From contig NZ_CP022753.1 of assembly GCF_002263495.1 (NCBI RefSeq), positions 124,001 through 188,000 on the forward strand: a stretch of 64,000 bases of DNA, read 5' to 3'. The notes under the pieces are model-generated. The model saw only the letters and a program-made list of their open reading frames with translations. It did not search any database and had not been told where the DNA came from. The DNA comes from Nocardiopsis gilva YIM 90087 (GTDB taxonomy: Bacteria > Actinomycetota > Actinomycetes > Streptosporangiales > Streptosporangiaceae). Shown here piece after piece: positions 15,071 through 23,442 of this stretch. A program made the translations under genes and the position numbers. How positions within the stretch are numbered: the stretch's first letter is position 1; each line of letters starts with the position of its first letter.

Positions 15071-16098
15071 GGCCGCCTCCCCACTCGTCGTGGAACGCGG
15101 CGCACAGACAGACCCCGTGGATTGGGGCCTCCGCGGTGAGTCTGGCGCGGCTGGTGCTGGGGTCCGGCAGTAAAGGCGTGCCATGGCTGGGAATGGCGCC
15201 GCCAATCCAGAAGGACGTCGCGCGAGTCGTTGGTGATGGTGACGGTGCTCGGGTCCGTGGGTTCGTGACCGAAGGCGCCAGCGAACTGCTCGCGTAGGCG
15301 GTGGATCGCGGCATGGATACGGAGGGCGACGGGCCGGAAGGCCTCGGCCGTTTGCGTTGCCGCGACCGTGATCTCTGAGTCCAGCGGGTCGGGCGGCCAC
15401 GGGCCCTGGCCGACGAATTCGATCCGCAAGGTCCGGCTGAGCCTGGTGTACCGGTCTGGCGGTGTGACGATGTCGGGCTCGTCCTGTGTAACTTCGTGGA
15501 GCGTGCACAGGATCGGGTAAGTGCGCCCGTCGGCTAGGGCAAGCGCGTCGATGTCGTCGATGGTGGCCGGTTCCAGCAGGACGGGGACCTCGCACTCGCC
15601 TTCCCACGACCGCAGGATTCCGCCCTCGTAGATGCGGGTGATAGTAATGGGACCTTCCCCGACAGCTGTGTCGGCCGCACAGATGGTGCCGTGCACCTGC
15701 GTTTCGACATGCCGCTCGAAGCCGAAGGCGGGCAGAGTGAAGGCACAGACATCGCGCTCAGCCTTCACGAACTGCTGCTCGCCGTCTGGGTCGAGCCGGT
15801 AGAACCGCTCGCGATCGCCGTCCCAGAACAGTGACGGGTCATCGGAGTACCGCACGACCATCGGGCGCGTAGTGGCCGCGTCGTCGATGACCTCGAACAT
15901 CGGGCGCACAGCGGAGATAGAGCCGCCGACGAACTCCGGACCAGGATTGTAGATGCCGGTCGCGATCCCGTGCGCTTCGACAAACCGCCCTCCCAACTGC
16001 CCGCGCTCCCACTCCAGGAATTCTGGGTCGCTCCAGCGCAGGTCCTCGGCTCGGCGGAGCGTGGTGCCGATTCGGTCGAGGACGTCCTCAGCGGCCAT
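15067..16098 (-). CDS. hypothetical protein, 343 aa
   Basis: Soluble alpha/beta protein with no recognised motif; the first 250 residues look folded (FYRLDPDGEQQFVKAERDVC, LRSWEGECEVPVLLEPATI), while the last 40 are Arg/Pro/Gly-rich and probably disordered. Begins inside the end of the 41-aa gene before it and ends with a GTGA overlap. One of the largest unassigned early genes. Confidence 0.6.
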   Translation of the reverse strand: MAAEDVLDRIGTTLRRAEDLRWSDPEFLEWERGQLGGRFVEAHGIATGIYNPGPEFVGGSISAVRPMFEVIDDAATTRPMVVRYSDDPSLFWDGDRERFYRLDPDGEQQFVKAERDVCAFTLPAFGFERHVETQVHGTICAADTAVGEGPITITRIYEGGILRSWEGECEVPVLLEPATIDDIDALALADGRTYPILCTLHEVTQDEPDIVTPPDRYTRLSRTLRIEFVGQGPWPPDPLDSEITVAATQTAEAFRPVALRIHAAIHRLREQFAGAFGHEPTDPSTVTITNDSRDVLLDWRRHSQPWHAFTAGPQHQPRQTHRGGPNPRGLSVRRVPRRVGRRP

Positions 16099-16213
16099 CG
16101 GCCTCCTCCTCAGATTCGGTGCCCCATCCCGTCGCCTCGCGGTATGCGTGGGCGGTGTCGCGCGCCACGTGGGCGGCGCGACGTAGCAGGTCAGCGCTCG
16201 GAATGGTGGTCAC
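16088..16213 (-). CDS. 41-aa hypothetical protein
   Basis: GTG at 16213 sits in a GTGA overlap with the previous gene, and the TGA overlaps the next ATG. Sequence: TTIPSADLLRRAAHVA, then DTAHAYREATGWGTE with an acidic end. Coding support comes only from the tight overlaps on both sides. Confidence 0.5.
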   Translation of the reverse strand: MTTIPSADLLRRAAHVARDTAHAYREATGWGTESEEEADGR

Positions 16214-16368
16214 TCACCGTCCCCCTTCGGGGGCTTCGGACCGCCGGACATCATGCCCGCGGTCAGGTAGAGGCCCTCGCCCCGGGTGAACCCGGCAGAG
16301 CGAAGGCTCAGGTAGTACTCGTGGGCGGCGATCGCCGCATCGCGGATGCTTGGTCCGGTAGCGCTCAT
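16210..16368 (-). CDS. 52-aa hypothetical protein
   Basis: ATG at 16368 lies one base after the previous stop; the end overlaps the next GTG. The product is helical (SIRDAAIAAHEYYLSLRSAG) with a Gly/Pro/Lys-rich tail. Function unknown; fits the chain of overlapping genes. Confidence 0.5.
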   Translation of the reverse strand: MSATGPSIRDAAIAAHEYYLSLRSAGFTRGEGLYLTAGMMSGGPKPPKGDGE

Positions 16369-16369
16369 G

Positions 16370-16978
16370 TCATTGCTCCAGGTCGGCGGTGCAGACGTCG
16401 ACGTGAGCGACGCAGTCGGTCAGGTCGACCCCGTCGATCTCGACGCGGCCGGGGCGGGCTCCGCAGATGCCGGAGATGCCGGTGCGGCGAAGGCGGTAGG
16501 GGTGGAACGGCTCGTGGGCGATGGCGAGCACACTCGTGCCGCGCGCGGTCCGGGGACCGGCGGGCTCGACCTGGTAGGCGATCTCCAGGCCGGAGGTGCC
16601 GACCAGGTTCTCCAGTGCCTCGGCCAGGTACTCGCGGGCGTGCTGGAGCGTGAGCCGCGCGTCGGTGTCGGGAGCTATATGAAGATGCGCGTAGGCGAGG
16701 GCGCGGCGCTCCGCCGGGACACGCCGGTCGAGGTCGCCGAGAAGCAGCGCCGTCGGCACCGTGCAGTCCTCGCGGCCGTCGCAGCACACCCGGCCGCAGC
16801 GGGAGCAGTCCGAGGGAACGTCGGCCTGGACGGGCTCCTCCTCGGGTGCGGGTTCCACCGGCAGGCCGACGGTGTCGAGGTCGGTGTCGACGGGCCGCCA
16901 CCGCATCGAATCGGGTCGGCTCTCCCATGCCTCCTGCAGGGCGGTAATCCGCTCGATGGTCTCCTCAGGGGTGCTCAT
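16370..16978 (-). CDS. cysteine-cluster hypothetical protein
   Basis: 202 aa; ATG at 16978 in an ATGA overlap. After a helical, Pro/Glu-rich start comes the cluster CSRCGRVCCDGREDC (about residues 58-72), a likely metal site, then an alpha/beta C-terminal region. No known family. Confidence 0.6.
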   Translation of the reverse strand: MSTPEETIERITALQEAWESRPDSMRWRPVDTDLDTVGLPVEPAPEEEPVQADVPSDCSRCGRVCCDGREDCTVPTALLLGDLDRRVPAERRALAYAHLHIAPDTDARLTLQHAREYLAEALENLVGTSGLEIAYQVEPAGPRTARGTSVLAIAHEPFHPYRLRRTGISGICGARPGRVEIDGVDLTDCVAHVDVCTADLEQ

Positions 16979-17172
16979 CTGGTGGCCTCCTCTTCGAACG
17001 CGGACGCGCCTGCCTCGGTGACGCGCGCGACGAACGCCTGGGAGCCGGCTGCGCTCAGGTAGGTCCTGTGCTCGATGTGGCCGTCGCGGATCTGGCGGAA
17101 CTCGATGTCCACCGAATAGGTGGGCACGACGGCGGGCTCGAACTCGTTGGGGTGGGCGCCGGTGCCGCTCAT
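16975..17172 (-). CDS. 65-aa hypothetical protein
   Basis: ATG at 17172 overlaps the previous stop. The product has SVDIEFRQIRDGHIEHRTYL and a C-terminal helix, suggesting a small alpha/beta fold. Function unknown. Confidence 0.55.
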   Translation of the reverse strand: MSGTGAHPNEFEPAVVPTYSVDIEFRQIRDGHIEHRTYLSAAGSQAFVARVTEAGASAFEEEATR

Positions 17173-17471
17173 CGGCCACCTCCGCCGAGTGCGTGGCGCC
17201 ACCGGCCCCACCAGGTGCGGGGCCAAGGGCGCGGGCGTGGCTGCAGGACGGTCGCCTGCTGTGGTTCTGCAGCGGTCTGCTCGATGGACTCGGGGACCGG
17301 AGCCGGGGCCGCCTTCGCCGGGAATACAGCGGGACGCGGCGGCGGAGCCCCGGTCAGTCGGTCGCCGCTGCCGGTGAACGTGTGCCACCCGTAGGGGTCC
17401 GCATACACCAGACCCTCCCTGCCGTGGGAATCCTGCGGCAGCAGGCAGATCCGGCACGTGGTCGAGGTCAT
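17169..17471 (-). CDS. hypothetical protein with N-terminal CxxC
   Basis: 100 aa; ATG at 17471 in an ATGA overlap. Starts MTSTTCRICLLPQDSHG, then VYADPYGWHTFTG, and ends in a Pro/Arg/Trp-rich tail. The N-terminal module (CxxCxxPxxxHG...DPxGWHT) recurs in actinophage early genes; probable zinc binding, function unknown. Confidence 0.6.
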   Translation of the reverse strand: MTSTTCRICLLPQDSHGREGLVYADPYGWHTFTGSGDRLTGAPPPRPAVFPAKAAPAPVPESIEQTAAEPQQATVLQPRPRPWPRTWWGRWRHALGGGGR

Positions 17472-17704
17472 TCGGTCACCTCTCGTTCGATCTCGGTGAG
17501 CCGCCGATCGAGCGGCTCGCCGTCGGGGACGGTGGTCAGCGCGCTCGCTACACGGCGTGCGGCGTCGACGACCGGAGGAGGGCACGCCCACGACGTCTTC
17601 GCGATCGCGGCGAGGAGGTGCGCCAGCTCATTTGGGGCGTAGCGGACCTCGTGGCCCTCGCGGAGGATGCGAGCGGCTCTGCGCAGCTCGGCTTGGGCGC
17701 TCAT
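17468..17704 (-). CDS. 78-aa hypothetical protein
   Basis: All-helical small protein (AELRRAARILREGHEVRYAP, ELAHLLAAIAKTSW) ending with TEIEREVTE. ATG at 17704 in an ATGA overlap. No known motif. Confidence 0.55.
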   Translation of the reverse strand: MSAQAELRRAARILREGHEVRYAPNELAHLLAAIAKTSWACPPPVVDAARRVASALTTVPDGEPLDRRLTEIEREVTE

Positions 17705-18066
17705 CGACTGCTCCCCTCACTGGCGAGTTCCAGGAGCACGTCGGCGTGGCACGGTTGGTCCAGGGGACACCAGCACGCCAGGTCATGGCCGCGAAGCTCA
17801 TCCACGTGAGTGACAACATCCCGGCGATCGACATAGGAACGCCCCACGTCCATGTCGTCATGGAAGCCGTCGTAGCCCCCGCTTCCGGCGCCGGCGAGCC
17901 ACAGGCGGTACCGCTCGCGGCACCACAGCTGCGGGTTCGGGTGATCGCTCGGTACGAAGTCGAGGGTGAAGGGGCTCGCCCACCTCGTCGGCCAACCGAC
18001 GTAGACGGCGCCTGGAGGCATGCGCCAACCGCGTGTGCTTCGGCGCTGGATGCGACAGGGGCTCAC
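17701..18066 (-). CDS. DUF4326 domain protein
   Basis: 121 aa. Hallmarks of this short domain are both present: VYVGWPTRWASPFT near residues 21-34 and LRGHDLACWCPLDQPCHADV near the end, with the C-W-C...C cluster. The family is common in phages and bacteria; its biochemistry is not settled as far as I know. GTG at 18066, overlapping genes on both sides. Confidence 0.85.
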   Translation of the reverse strand: MSPCRIQRRSTRGWRMPPGAVYVGWPTRWASPFTLDFVPSDHPNPQLWCRERYRLWLAGAGSGGYDGFHDDMDVGRSYVDRRDVVTHVDELRGHDLACWCPLDQPCHADVLLELASEGSSR

Positions 18067-18260
18067 CAGTCCTCTTCCCCTCGGATGAGGGCGACCTCGG
18101 CGTGGGCGTCCAAGGCCTCGTCGCGGCTGATGTAGCCCGCCTCGTGCTGTTCCTCGATGGCGTGGTACTCGGCGTCAGCGCAGTCCTCGCACCCGCACAT
18201 CTCGTAGGCGTAGGAACCGTCGATGAACTCGGCGACGCACTCGCGGTAGTCGATGGTCAT
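18063..18260 (-). CDS. 65-aa acidic protein with Cys cluster
   Basis: ATG at 18260 with GGAGAGG upstream, preferred over an in-frame start at 18293. Contains MCGCEDCADAEYH, likely a metal site, and is otherwise acidic and helical. Function unknown. Confidence 0.6.
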   Translation of the reverse strand: MTIDYRECVAEFIDGSYAYEMCGCEDCADAEYHAIEEQHEAGYISRDEALDAHAEVALIRGEEDW

Positions 18261-18445
18261 GCTGTTCCTCTCCTGATGTCGATAGAGATCCACTCATCGT
18301 CATCGCCTACGAGCGCGTCGACATCGACGGGTTCGTAGACCAGCCCGGTGCCGTTCTCGTCGATGTCGGTGAGCAGGACGGGCCACTGGCCGTAGCCGTC
18401 AGAGATGATCTGGTTGAGGTGGTCGCGGAGTTCGATCGCGTTCAC
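18257..18445 (-). CDS. 62-aa acidic hypothetical protein
   Basis: GTG at 18445 behind GAGGAGGAGAC. Short alpha/beta protein (IELRDHLNQIISDGYGQWPV, then LLTDIDENGTG and WISIDIRRGTA). No family recognised. Confidence 0.6.
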   Translation of the reverse strand: MNAIELRDHLNQIISDGYGQWPVLLTDIDENGTGLVYEPVDVDALVGDDDEWISIDIRRGTA

Positions 18446-18837
18446 GTCTCCTCCTCGCTCAGTTCGAACAGGGGTATGGGTGTGACCGCGCGTGGATTCG
18501 CGCGGTCGGCCGGAGACGCTGAAGCGGCACCGGCACCGTCCAGCTCGTCTTCGTCGTCCTCCTCGAAGGCGGCGGCCAGTTTGGCCAGGAACTGTTGGCC
18601 CTCCGGGGTGGCCTTCCAGTCGTCGAGGAGCCGCTGGCCGCGGTCGGTGAGCTCCATCCCCTGCTCGCCGTAGACCAAGAGCCCGCACAGGTAGGCGCCG
18701 AAGGCGTTGTTGGCGACCCCGTGGATGGGGTACCGCTTGGGGTTGTAGGTGAGGCGGCCCGCCTCGGCGTCCAGCAGGAAGTCCCGGTAGTACCAGGTGA
18801 GCCGGTCGGGTGGTTTCTCGAAGGAGAAGGTGCTCAT
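18442..18837 (-). CDS. hypothetical protein
   Basis: 131 aa; ATG at 18837 overlapping the previous stop. A helical, possibly winged-helix-like domain (YYRDFLLDAEAGRLTY, GMELTDRGQRLLDDW) precedes an acidic tail FEEDDEDELDG and a disordered end. The LTDRGQRLL segment looks like the wing of a MarR-type HTH, but the match is weak. Confidence 0.55.
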   Translation of the reverse strand: MSTFSFEKPPDRLTWYYRDFLLDAEAGRLTYNPKRYPIHGVANNAFGAYLCGLLVYGEQGMELTDRGQRLLDDWKATPEGQQFLAKLAAAFEEDDEDELDGAGAASASPADRANPRAVTPIPLFELSEEET

Positions 18838-19214
18838 CGAATTCCCTCCTCTCTCGTCCGCCGCAGCTCCTCCACAGCCGCCTGCTCGTCTGGTGTCAGT
18901 TGGTAGGGCATGCGTTTGACCGGACCACCGCCGCGGTAGGCGGCCAAGGCGTCGTATACGGCCTCTTCACTGCTGTCGGAGGAGTGCCACCATTCGACGG
19001 CCTTCCATACGCCCGACAAGCGCCGGATGGAGGCTTGGACGCGGATGTCCGTAGCACGCAGGTCGAGCAGGAGCTGCTGGGTCTCACTGGCCGCGTCGGG
19101 GGCGTAACCAAGTCGGGCGAGCACATCGGCCATCCCCGCTAGATCGTCACGCCTTTCGAACAGTTCGGCGAGGTCATCGGCGTAGCAAAGGTAGTTGTAC
19201 GATCCACCGCTCAT
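18834..19214 (-). CDS. hypothetical protein (MSGGSYNYLCY family)
   Basis: 126 aa; ATG at 19214 in an ATGA overlap. The opening SGGSYNYLCYADDLAELFER followed by a helical region and VEWWHSSDSSEEAVYDAL is a pattern I recognise from uncharacterised small actinobacterial and phage proteins. No known activity. Confidence 0.6.
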   Translation of the reverse strand: MSGGSYNYLCYADDLAELFERRDDLAGMADVLARLGYAPDAASETQQLLLDLRATDIRVQASIRRLSGVWKAVEWWHSSDSSEEAVYDALAAYRGGGPVKRMPYQLTPDEQAAVEELRRTREEGIR

Positions 19215-19612
19215 TGGGGCTCCTTGGCGGGTTGGGGGCAGCCGGTGAGCATCCGCGCGCCTTCCAGGCCTTCGCGCGTGAGCAGCGCCTCCTGGCCGGG
19301 CGGGTCGGGGATGGGTCGTGGCTCGGGATCGCCGCCGTCGTCCTCGTCGCGGAAGTACATGCAGTGGTACTGGTCGTGGAGGCTGCACAGGCCCTGTTCG
19401 TCGCGCGGTCCGTCGAGCCACTCAGCGGGAGTCCGGCCCATTAGGGACACCAGGATCAGCGGACATCCGGGGCCGGTCATCGCCCGCCCCTCGCGGTCGT
19501 GGACGCAGCTACCGCACCATTGGCCGATCCACGCGTACCCCTCGGTGCCGTTGGCGAAGGGCGCGCGCTCGCGGGCGCGGGCGTAGGCGTCGTCGTAATC
19601 CGGGAGGCTCAT
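19211..19612 (-). CDS. cysteine-rich hypothetical protein
   Basis: 133 aa; ATG at 19612 overlapping the previous stop. Cysteines in WCGSCVHDREG, GPGCPL, LCSLHDQYHCMYF could form one zinc site. C-terminal part is Pro-rich with a helix LTREGLEGARMLTGC. Function unknown. Confidence 0.55.
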   Translation of the reverse strand: MSLPDYDDAYARARERAPFANGTEGYAWIGQWCGSCVHDREGRAMTGPGCPLILVSLMGRTPAEWLDGPRDEQGLCSLHDQYHCMYFRDEDDGGDPEPRPIPDPPGQEALLTREGLEGARMLTGCPQPAKEPQ

Positions 19613-19902
19613 GGCGCATCCTCCCCGGTGGCCGGGATCCGCTCGCCGTCGGTGACGTCGCGGATCGTGGCGATGTCGGCCTCCAGGGCGGTCAGGACGA
19701 GCCGCCAGTGGGGACCGAACTGGCCGTGGATCACGATCCGCGGCTCCCTGGCCGTCGCCCGGCCGAGCAGCGCTGCAGCGGCGTCGTCCTTGAACACGAC
19801 CTGGTGGCCCTGGACGCGTTCCACGTGGCCGGTGCGCCACACGACCTCGTATGTACGCAGCTCTCCGTGGTCGAGGCCGAGCGGGTCGGTGTTGTCGCTC
19901 AT
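19609..19902 (-). CDS. hypothetical protein
   Basis: 97 aa; ATG at 19902 (ATGA overlap) preferred over 19920. Beta-rich first half (YEVVWRTGHVERVQGHQVVF), then IVIHGQFGPHWRLVLTALEA. No family recognised. Confidence 0.55.
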   Translation of the reverse strand: MSDNTDPLGLDHGELRTYEVVWRTGHVERVQGHQVVFKDDAAAALLGRATAREPRIVIHGQFGPHWRLVLTALEADIATIRDVTDGERIPATGEDAP

Positions 19903-20285
19903 CGGCCGGCCTCCGTCCAACGGAGGGTGCGCAGGCTGCGAGGGTCAGTGGCCCATGCGACGGCGTCTCCCCACGTCCGGCCGCCGTCCTGGATGCTCTG
20001 GACGAAGTCGAGCAGCTCGCGGGCCGGGCCGGTGAGGGAGCGCACCGCCGGGTGCTTGGACGCGGCCAGCTCGATCGGGCGCCCCCGCTGTTCGCGGTCG
20101 AGCTGAGCGACCGACCGCACCGGCACGCCCAAGCGGACGAGCACCTCGGCGGCCAGGCACTGCGGGTGGCCATGACTGACATAGCGGCATCCGCGGGTCG
20201 CGGCACGCGGGTCGACGCGGTCGGGGTCATCAGCGGCGATCGCGTGGAGCACACGGATGACGGCGTGGTGGTCGATTCGGCTCAT
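19899..20285 (-). CDS. hypothetical protein
   Basis: 128 aa, mostly helical, Ala/Arg/Asp-rich. Contains CRYVSHGHPQCLAAEVLVRL, a segment found in small actinobacterial proteins of unknown function, and a C-terminal helix. Overlaps both neighbours by 4 bases. Confidence 0.55.
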   Translation of the reverse strand: MSRIDHHAVIRVLHAIAADDPDRVDPRAATRGCRYVSHGHPQCLAAEVLVRLGVPVRSVAQLDREQRGRPIELAASKHPAVRSLTGPARELLDFVQSIQDGGRTWGDAVAWATDPRSLRTLRWTEAGR

Positions 20286-20521
20286 AGCGCGTCTCCGAAC
20301 AGGTCGGGGCGGACGATGTCGTTGATGGGGCGCTGCGGGGCCATCGGCCAGTCGTCGCAGGCCTCGCAGTCGCAGCCCCGCGATCGCGATTCGGCGGCGT
20401 CGAGCAGGGCGAGCAGGGCGTGGGCGGTGGCAATCTGCGCGCGGACCAGCGCCAGCGTCGCGTGCGGCTCCTCTGAGGCCTGCGTGAGCTCGCGCTCGGC
20501 GGCCCGGCGATGTTCAGCCAT
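20282..20521 (-). CDS. 79-aa hypothetical protein
   Basis: ATG at 20521. A long N-terminal helix (ATLALVRAQIATAHALLALL) precedes CDCEACDDWPM and a short tail. Coiled-coil plus CxCxxC suggests a small metal-binding oligomer; function unknown. Confidence 0.55.
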   Translation of the reverse strand: MAEHRRAAERELTQASEEPHATLALVRAQIATAHALLALLDAAESRSRGCDCEACDDWPMAPQRPINDIVRPDLFGDAL

Positions 20522-20813
20522 CCGCGTCTCCGTTCTCCTGGTCGGCCGACGGGGTGATGAGACCGCGGATGCGGTCGGCGTAGGCGTGCACCTGAGCAGG
20601 GGTGGCCCGGTCGTGCCCGGCGGTGGGGCGCCACACGTCGCCGGTCGCGCGGGCCGCAGTCGGACGCCATCCGAGTCCGCTCAGTTCGGCGAGCAGCGAG
20701 GCGGCGAACGGCTCGGCGTCGGGGCGGTCGGCCCCCAGTAGGCCGTCACGTTCGCTGATGCGTCGCGCGATGAGCGCGACCGCCTCGTCGCGGGCCTCCA
20801 TGCGGGCACTCAT
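20514..20813 (-). CDS. hypothetical protein
   Basis: 99 aa; ATG at 20813 overlaps the upstream stop. Helical, Ala/Arg-rich, with ADRIRGLITPSADQ at the end. No motif recognised. Confidence 0.5.
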   Translation of the reverse strand: MSARMEARDEAVALIARRISERDGLLGADRPDAEPFAASLLAELSGLGWRPTAARATGDVWRPTAGHDRATPAQVHAYADRIRGLITPSADQENGDADG

Positions 20814-21382
20814 GACGCGCTCCTCGACGTCTGCGGGCCGCACACGGGGCAGGCCACCCGTTGCAGTCCGGCGCCGTCGGCCGTCACCTGTGTGCGGGTG
20901 CGTGTCTCGTCGTGGCACTGTCCGCACCATGGCGTCGTCGAGACCGATGGCGGTGCTTCGGGCTGTGCGGTTGAGTCGGCGGGGGCGTGCTCGGCGCGGG
21001 CGGCCACGTAGTCGGCGGTCGGTGAAGCGACCGGATGCGCGCCGGGCATGAGCGCCAGGCCCACCCGTTTGCCGTCGGCCAAGGCCTTCAGGTGCTCCTG
21101 GAACCGGCGGCTGTAGTCGCGGGCGTCAGGGTCGGCGGCGGGCAACACCCGGTCGGCATCGCGCAGGCGATCGTCGCGGATCCGGCGGACTTCGGCACGG
21201 ATCTCAGCGGGAGCGATGAACGGCTGGCGTCTGGCGATCGTCTTGACTGCCTCGTGGCAGTCGTCGAAGTCCAGGTCTCCGATCAGGTCGTGCCAGGCGT
21301 TCGGTGTGTAGTCGTCGATCTTCTGCTGCGGGCAGCAAGCGCGTACGTACCGGCACAGCACGACTGCCTGTTCACGGGTCAT
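20810..21382 (-). CDS. helicase loader-like replication protein
   Basis: 190 aa. The N-terminal 80 residues (VVLCRYVRACCPQQKIDDYT, WHDLIGDLDFDDCHEAVKTI, FIAPAEIRAEVRRIRDDRL) match the pattern of phage helicase-loader/replisome-organiser proteins of the SPP1 gp39 type. The C-terminus adds a zinc ribbon, WCGQCHDETR...CPVCG. It begins inside the end of the replication-initiator gene, the usual initiator-loader pairing. Function is inferred from fold pattern and neighbour. Confidence 0.65.
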   Translation of the reverse strand: MTREQAVVLCRYVRACCPQQKIDDYTPNAWHDLIGDLDFDDCHEAVKTIARRQPFIAPAEIRAEVRRIRDDRLRDADRVLPAADPDARDYSRRFQEHLKALADGKRVGLALMPGAHPVASPTADYVAARAEHAPADSTAQPEAPPSVSTTPWCGQCHDETRTRTQVTADGAGLQRVACPVCGPQTSRSAS

Positions 21383-22304
21383 CGGATGCCTCCAGAGCGT
21401 CTTGGGCTCGGGCGCGGGCGAAAGCGCGATCGAACTTGGCGTCTATGGCTTGCTGTTCGCGGTCGGCGGGGGAGGCGCGCGCCTGTACGCCGCGTTCATT
21501 GGCCTTCTTGGCGTCGTCGCGGATCCACTTCTGCCAGGCCTCGAACCAGTTGACGCGGCGGGCGCCGGTGGACCGGTAGTGACTGACGAACTGGGTAGTG
21601 CAGTGGTCGAGGTCGAGCAGGTAGGCGAATCCGCAGCCGGTGGCCCACCGGCGCATGCCGTCGGTGAGCGCGAAGTCGTCGGGGATCGGCGTGCCACGGC
21701 TGGACCGAGAGCTGCTCGATTCGGGCCGGGGTTCGGGGTGGTCGTCGCGAGCTGTGCGAGCGACAGCGGAGTACTCCGGCGACGGTTCGGTGTCGGCGGG
21801 CGCGGTTCCCCCCGCACCCCCCTGCCTCCTGTCTCCTGCTACCTGTCCCCTGCTACCTGCCACCTGCTCCGTCGGTGTGCCGTCGGTGTTCGCAACACCT
21901 GTTCGCCCCGACGAGTCGGTGTGCGATTCCGGCCGGGTGGCGTCGATTGGCGCTTGAGGCGTGCGAGCGGGCGGCTCGGGGTGGCGTGACGCCAAGCGCG
22001 AGTCGAGCTTCTGGTGCTTGGCCAGCTTGGGCAGGTGCAGATAGGAGGAGCCGTCGACTTGGTAGCGGACGACGTTGCCGACGCGCTCCAGTTCGGCCAG
22101 CCAGGTGTCGATGACCGTCGGTGTGACATCGTCGTCGTAGGGGAAAGTGCGTCCCTTGATGAATCCAGGGTTGCCGCGCATCCGGCCCTGCTCGTCGCAT
22201 TGATTCCACAGCGCGATATAGAACAGACGCACGTCGCGGGAGAGCTGAGTGGCGAGTTCCTCGTCCTCCCAGTACTCCGGCTTGATCGAGCGGATGCGGG
22301 CCAT
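21372..22304 (-). CDS. replication initiator protein (winged-helix, DnaD/gpO-like)
   Basis: 310 aa; ATG at 22304 follows GAGGAGGCACTG. The first 100 residues (RIRSIKPEYWEDEELATQLS, RDVRLFYIALWNQCDEQGR) are the winged-helix region common to phage replication initiators; the middle is disordered; the C-terminal part (TDGMRRWATGCGF, WFEAWQKWIRDDAKK) is DnaD/replisome-organiser-like. The disordered part contains short DNA repeats of the form CCTGCTACCTG (about 21830-21870). The replication origin often lies within such genes. Confidence 0.72.
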   Translation of the reverse strand: MARIRSIKPEYWEDEELATQLSRDVRLFYIALWNQCDEQGRMRGNPGFIKGRTFPYDDDVTPTVIDTWLAELERVGNVVRYQVDGSSYLHLPKLAKHQKLDSRLASRHPEPPARTPQAPIDATRPESHTDSSGRTGVANTDGTPTEQVAGSRGQVAGDRRQGGAGGTAPADTEPSPEYSAVARTARDDHPEPRPESSSSRSSRGTPIPDDFALTDGMRRWATGCGFAYLLDLDHCTTQFVSHYRSTGARRVNWFEAWQKWIRDDAKKANERGVQARASPADREQQAIDAKFDRAFARARAQDALEASDDP

Positions 22305-22330
22305 CAGTGCCTCCTCTCGTGGTTGGGATC

Positions 22331-22369
22331 GCGCCTGCCGCGGGCTCGGCGGCTCGCCGCGGCAGGCGC
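22331..22369 (-). terminator. 13-bp hairpin upstream of the replication initiator gene
   Basis: GCGCCTGCCGCGG and CCGCGGCAGGCGC pair perfectly around a 13-base loop, between the stop at 22385 and the initiator start at 22304. It may end the upstream transcript or act in the leader of the initiator mRNA. Confidence 0.6.
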
Positions 22370-22384
22370 GAGGTCTGTGGCGGG

Positions 22385-22888
22385 TCAGAAGACGCGGAAC
22401 CCGCCGTGGTCGGCGGCCCTCTCCAGGTAGGCGATCCACTCATCCCAGTACTGGCGGTCGCCGTCGGCGAAGTTCGCGTCGAGCTGGTTCGGCGTGGCGT
22501 CTCGGGCGGCCTTGACTGCTGCCCTGCACTCCTCCGGGGTGACGTGCCAGCCGTCGTTGGTGGAGAACTTGAACGACGGGATCCCGGCAGCCTCGCCGGG
22601 GTGTTGGGCCAGGTGCGCGTTCACCTGGTCGAGGTAGGCGCGCGCTGCTGCCGCTGCGGGGCCGGAAACCACCCTCCCGCCATCCCCGCCTTCGAGATCT
22701 TGGACAGCGTCCACGTGCTCCCACGTGGTCCCGTGGTCGTGCGCCTCTGGGAAGGCGCCGGGGTCAGCGGGGTAGAGCATGCCGAGCCGGTACATCGCCT
22801 CGGCGTAGCGGGCCATGCCGAAGATGTTCAGGCGGAAGTAGGAACCGTCCTGGTCGGAGTCGTTTTCCCAGGTCATGTCGTAGCCCAT
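22385..22888 (-). CDS. hypothetical protein
   Basis: 167 aa; GYDMTWENDSDQDGSYFRLN opening and a helical MARYAEAMYRLGMLYP region; middle FSTNDGWHVTPEECRAAVKA; ends in WIAYLERAADHGG. The pattern (MGYDMT... FRLN.FGM) is familiar from uncharacterised actinobacterial proteins. Not overlapped by neighbours, so probably an independently transcribed unit. Confidence 0.6.
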   Translation of the reverse strand: MGYDMTWENDSDQDGSYFRLNIFGMARYAEAMYRLGMLYPADPGAFPEAHDHGTTWEHVDAVQDLEGGDGGRVVSGPAAAAARAYLDQVNAHLAQHPGEAAGIPSFKFSTNDGWHVTPEECRAAVKAARDATPNQLDANFADGDRQYWDEWIAYLERAADHGGFRVF

Positions 22889-22934
22889 GGCTCTCCTTTC
22901 TGGTGATGGTCAGCGCCTAGCGCGAAGTCGCATG

Positions 22935-23378
22935 TCACGCGGCGGGCGCGGGGGCGGCGTCCTCGACGTCGAGGACGTTTGGGAAGTGGGAGAAGAACCC
23001 GAACCGCCACCCCACGACGTGGAAGCGGTAGGTCTGGCCGGGCTCGATCCCCTGCCACACGTCCGCTGAGTCCCACTTGGCGTGCCACAGGCTGTCGGTG
23101 TTGGCGAGCACACCGCATTGCTCGGTGTAGATCCGGTAGGAGCCGTCGTCACCGCCGCGGTCCTTGTTGGTGACGGTGCACTCGACGTGCCGCTCGTTGT
23201 AGTGGGCGCGGTCGTAGGAGAGGCCCACCATGCCCGAGAGAATCCCGGCGAACAGGAAGGTGACGCCCCCCACCACCAGGGGGAATGAGCAGCCCTCCGG
23301 TTCTGCGTGGGAGCCGAACCATACGGCGGCGGTGGTGAGCAGAAGCGTCGCGGTAAGCGCGAGCAGCAGGCCAGTCAT
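22935..23378 (-). CDS. membrane protein
   Basis: 147 aa; ATG at 23378. Two hydrophobic helices (LLLALTATLLLTTAAVWFGS and VVGGVTFLFAGILSGMVGLS), then a soluble domain (CTVTNKDRGGDDGSYRIYTE) with TYRFHVVGWRFGFF near the end. The exposed beta-rich domain is of the kind seen in phage-encoded membrane proteins of unknown function. Confidence 0.6.
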   Translation of the reverse strand: MTGLLLALTATLLLTTAAVWFGSHAEPEGCSFPLVVGGVTFLFAGILSGMVGLSYDRAHYNERHVECTVTNKDRGGDDGSYRIYTEQCGVLANTDSLWHAKWDSADVWQGIEPGQTYRFHVVGWRFGFFSHFPNVLDVEDAAPAPAA

Positions 23379-23442
23379 GGTGTTTCCTTCTCGATCGGGA
23401 TCATGAGACGCGGAATCCGTCGCCGGGCTCGGTGCGGGGCGC

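Noticed and set aside
21821-21870. Possible CRISPR or iteron array (repeated CCTGCTACCTG)
   Set aside because: Only a few degenerate 10-12-base units inside the coding sequence of the replication initiator; no spacers. Could still be origin iterons, but that is unproven.
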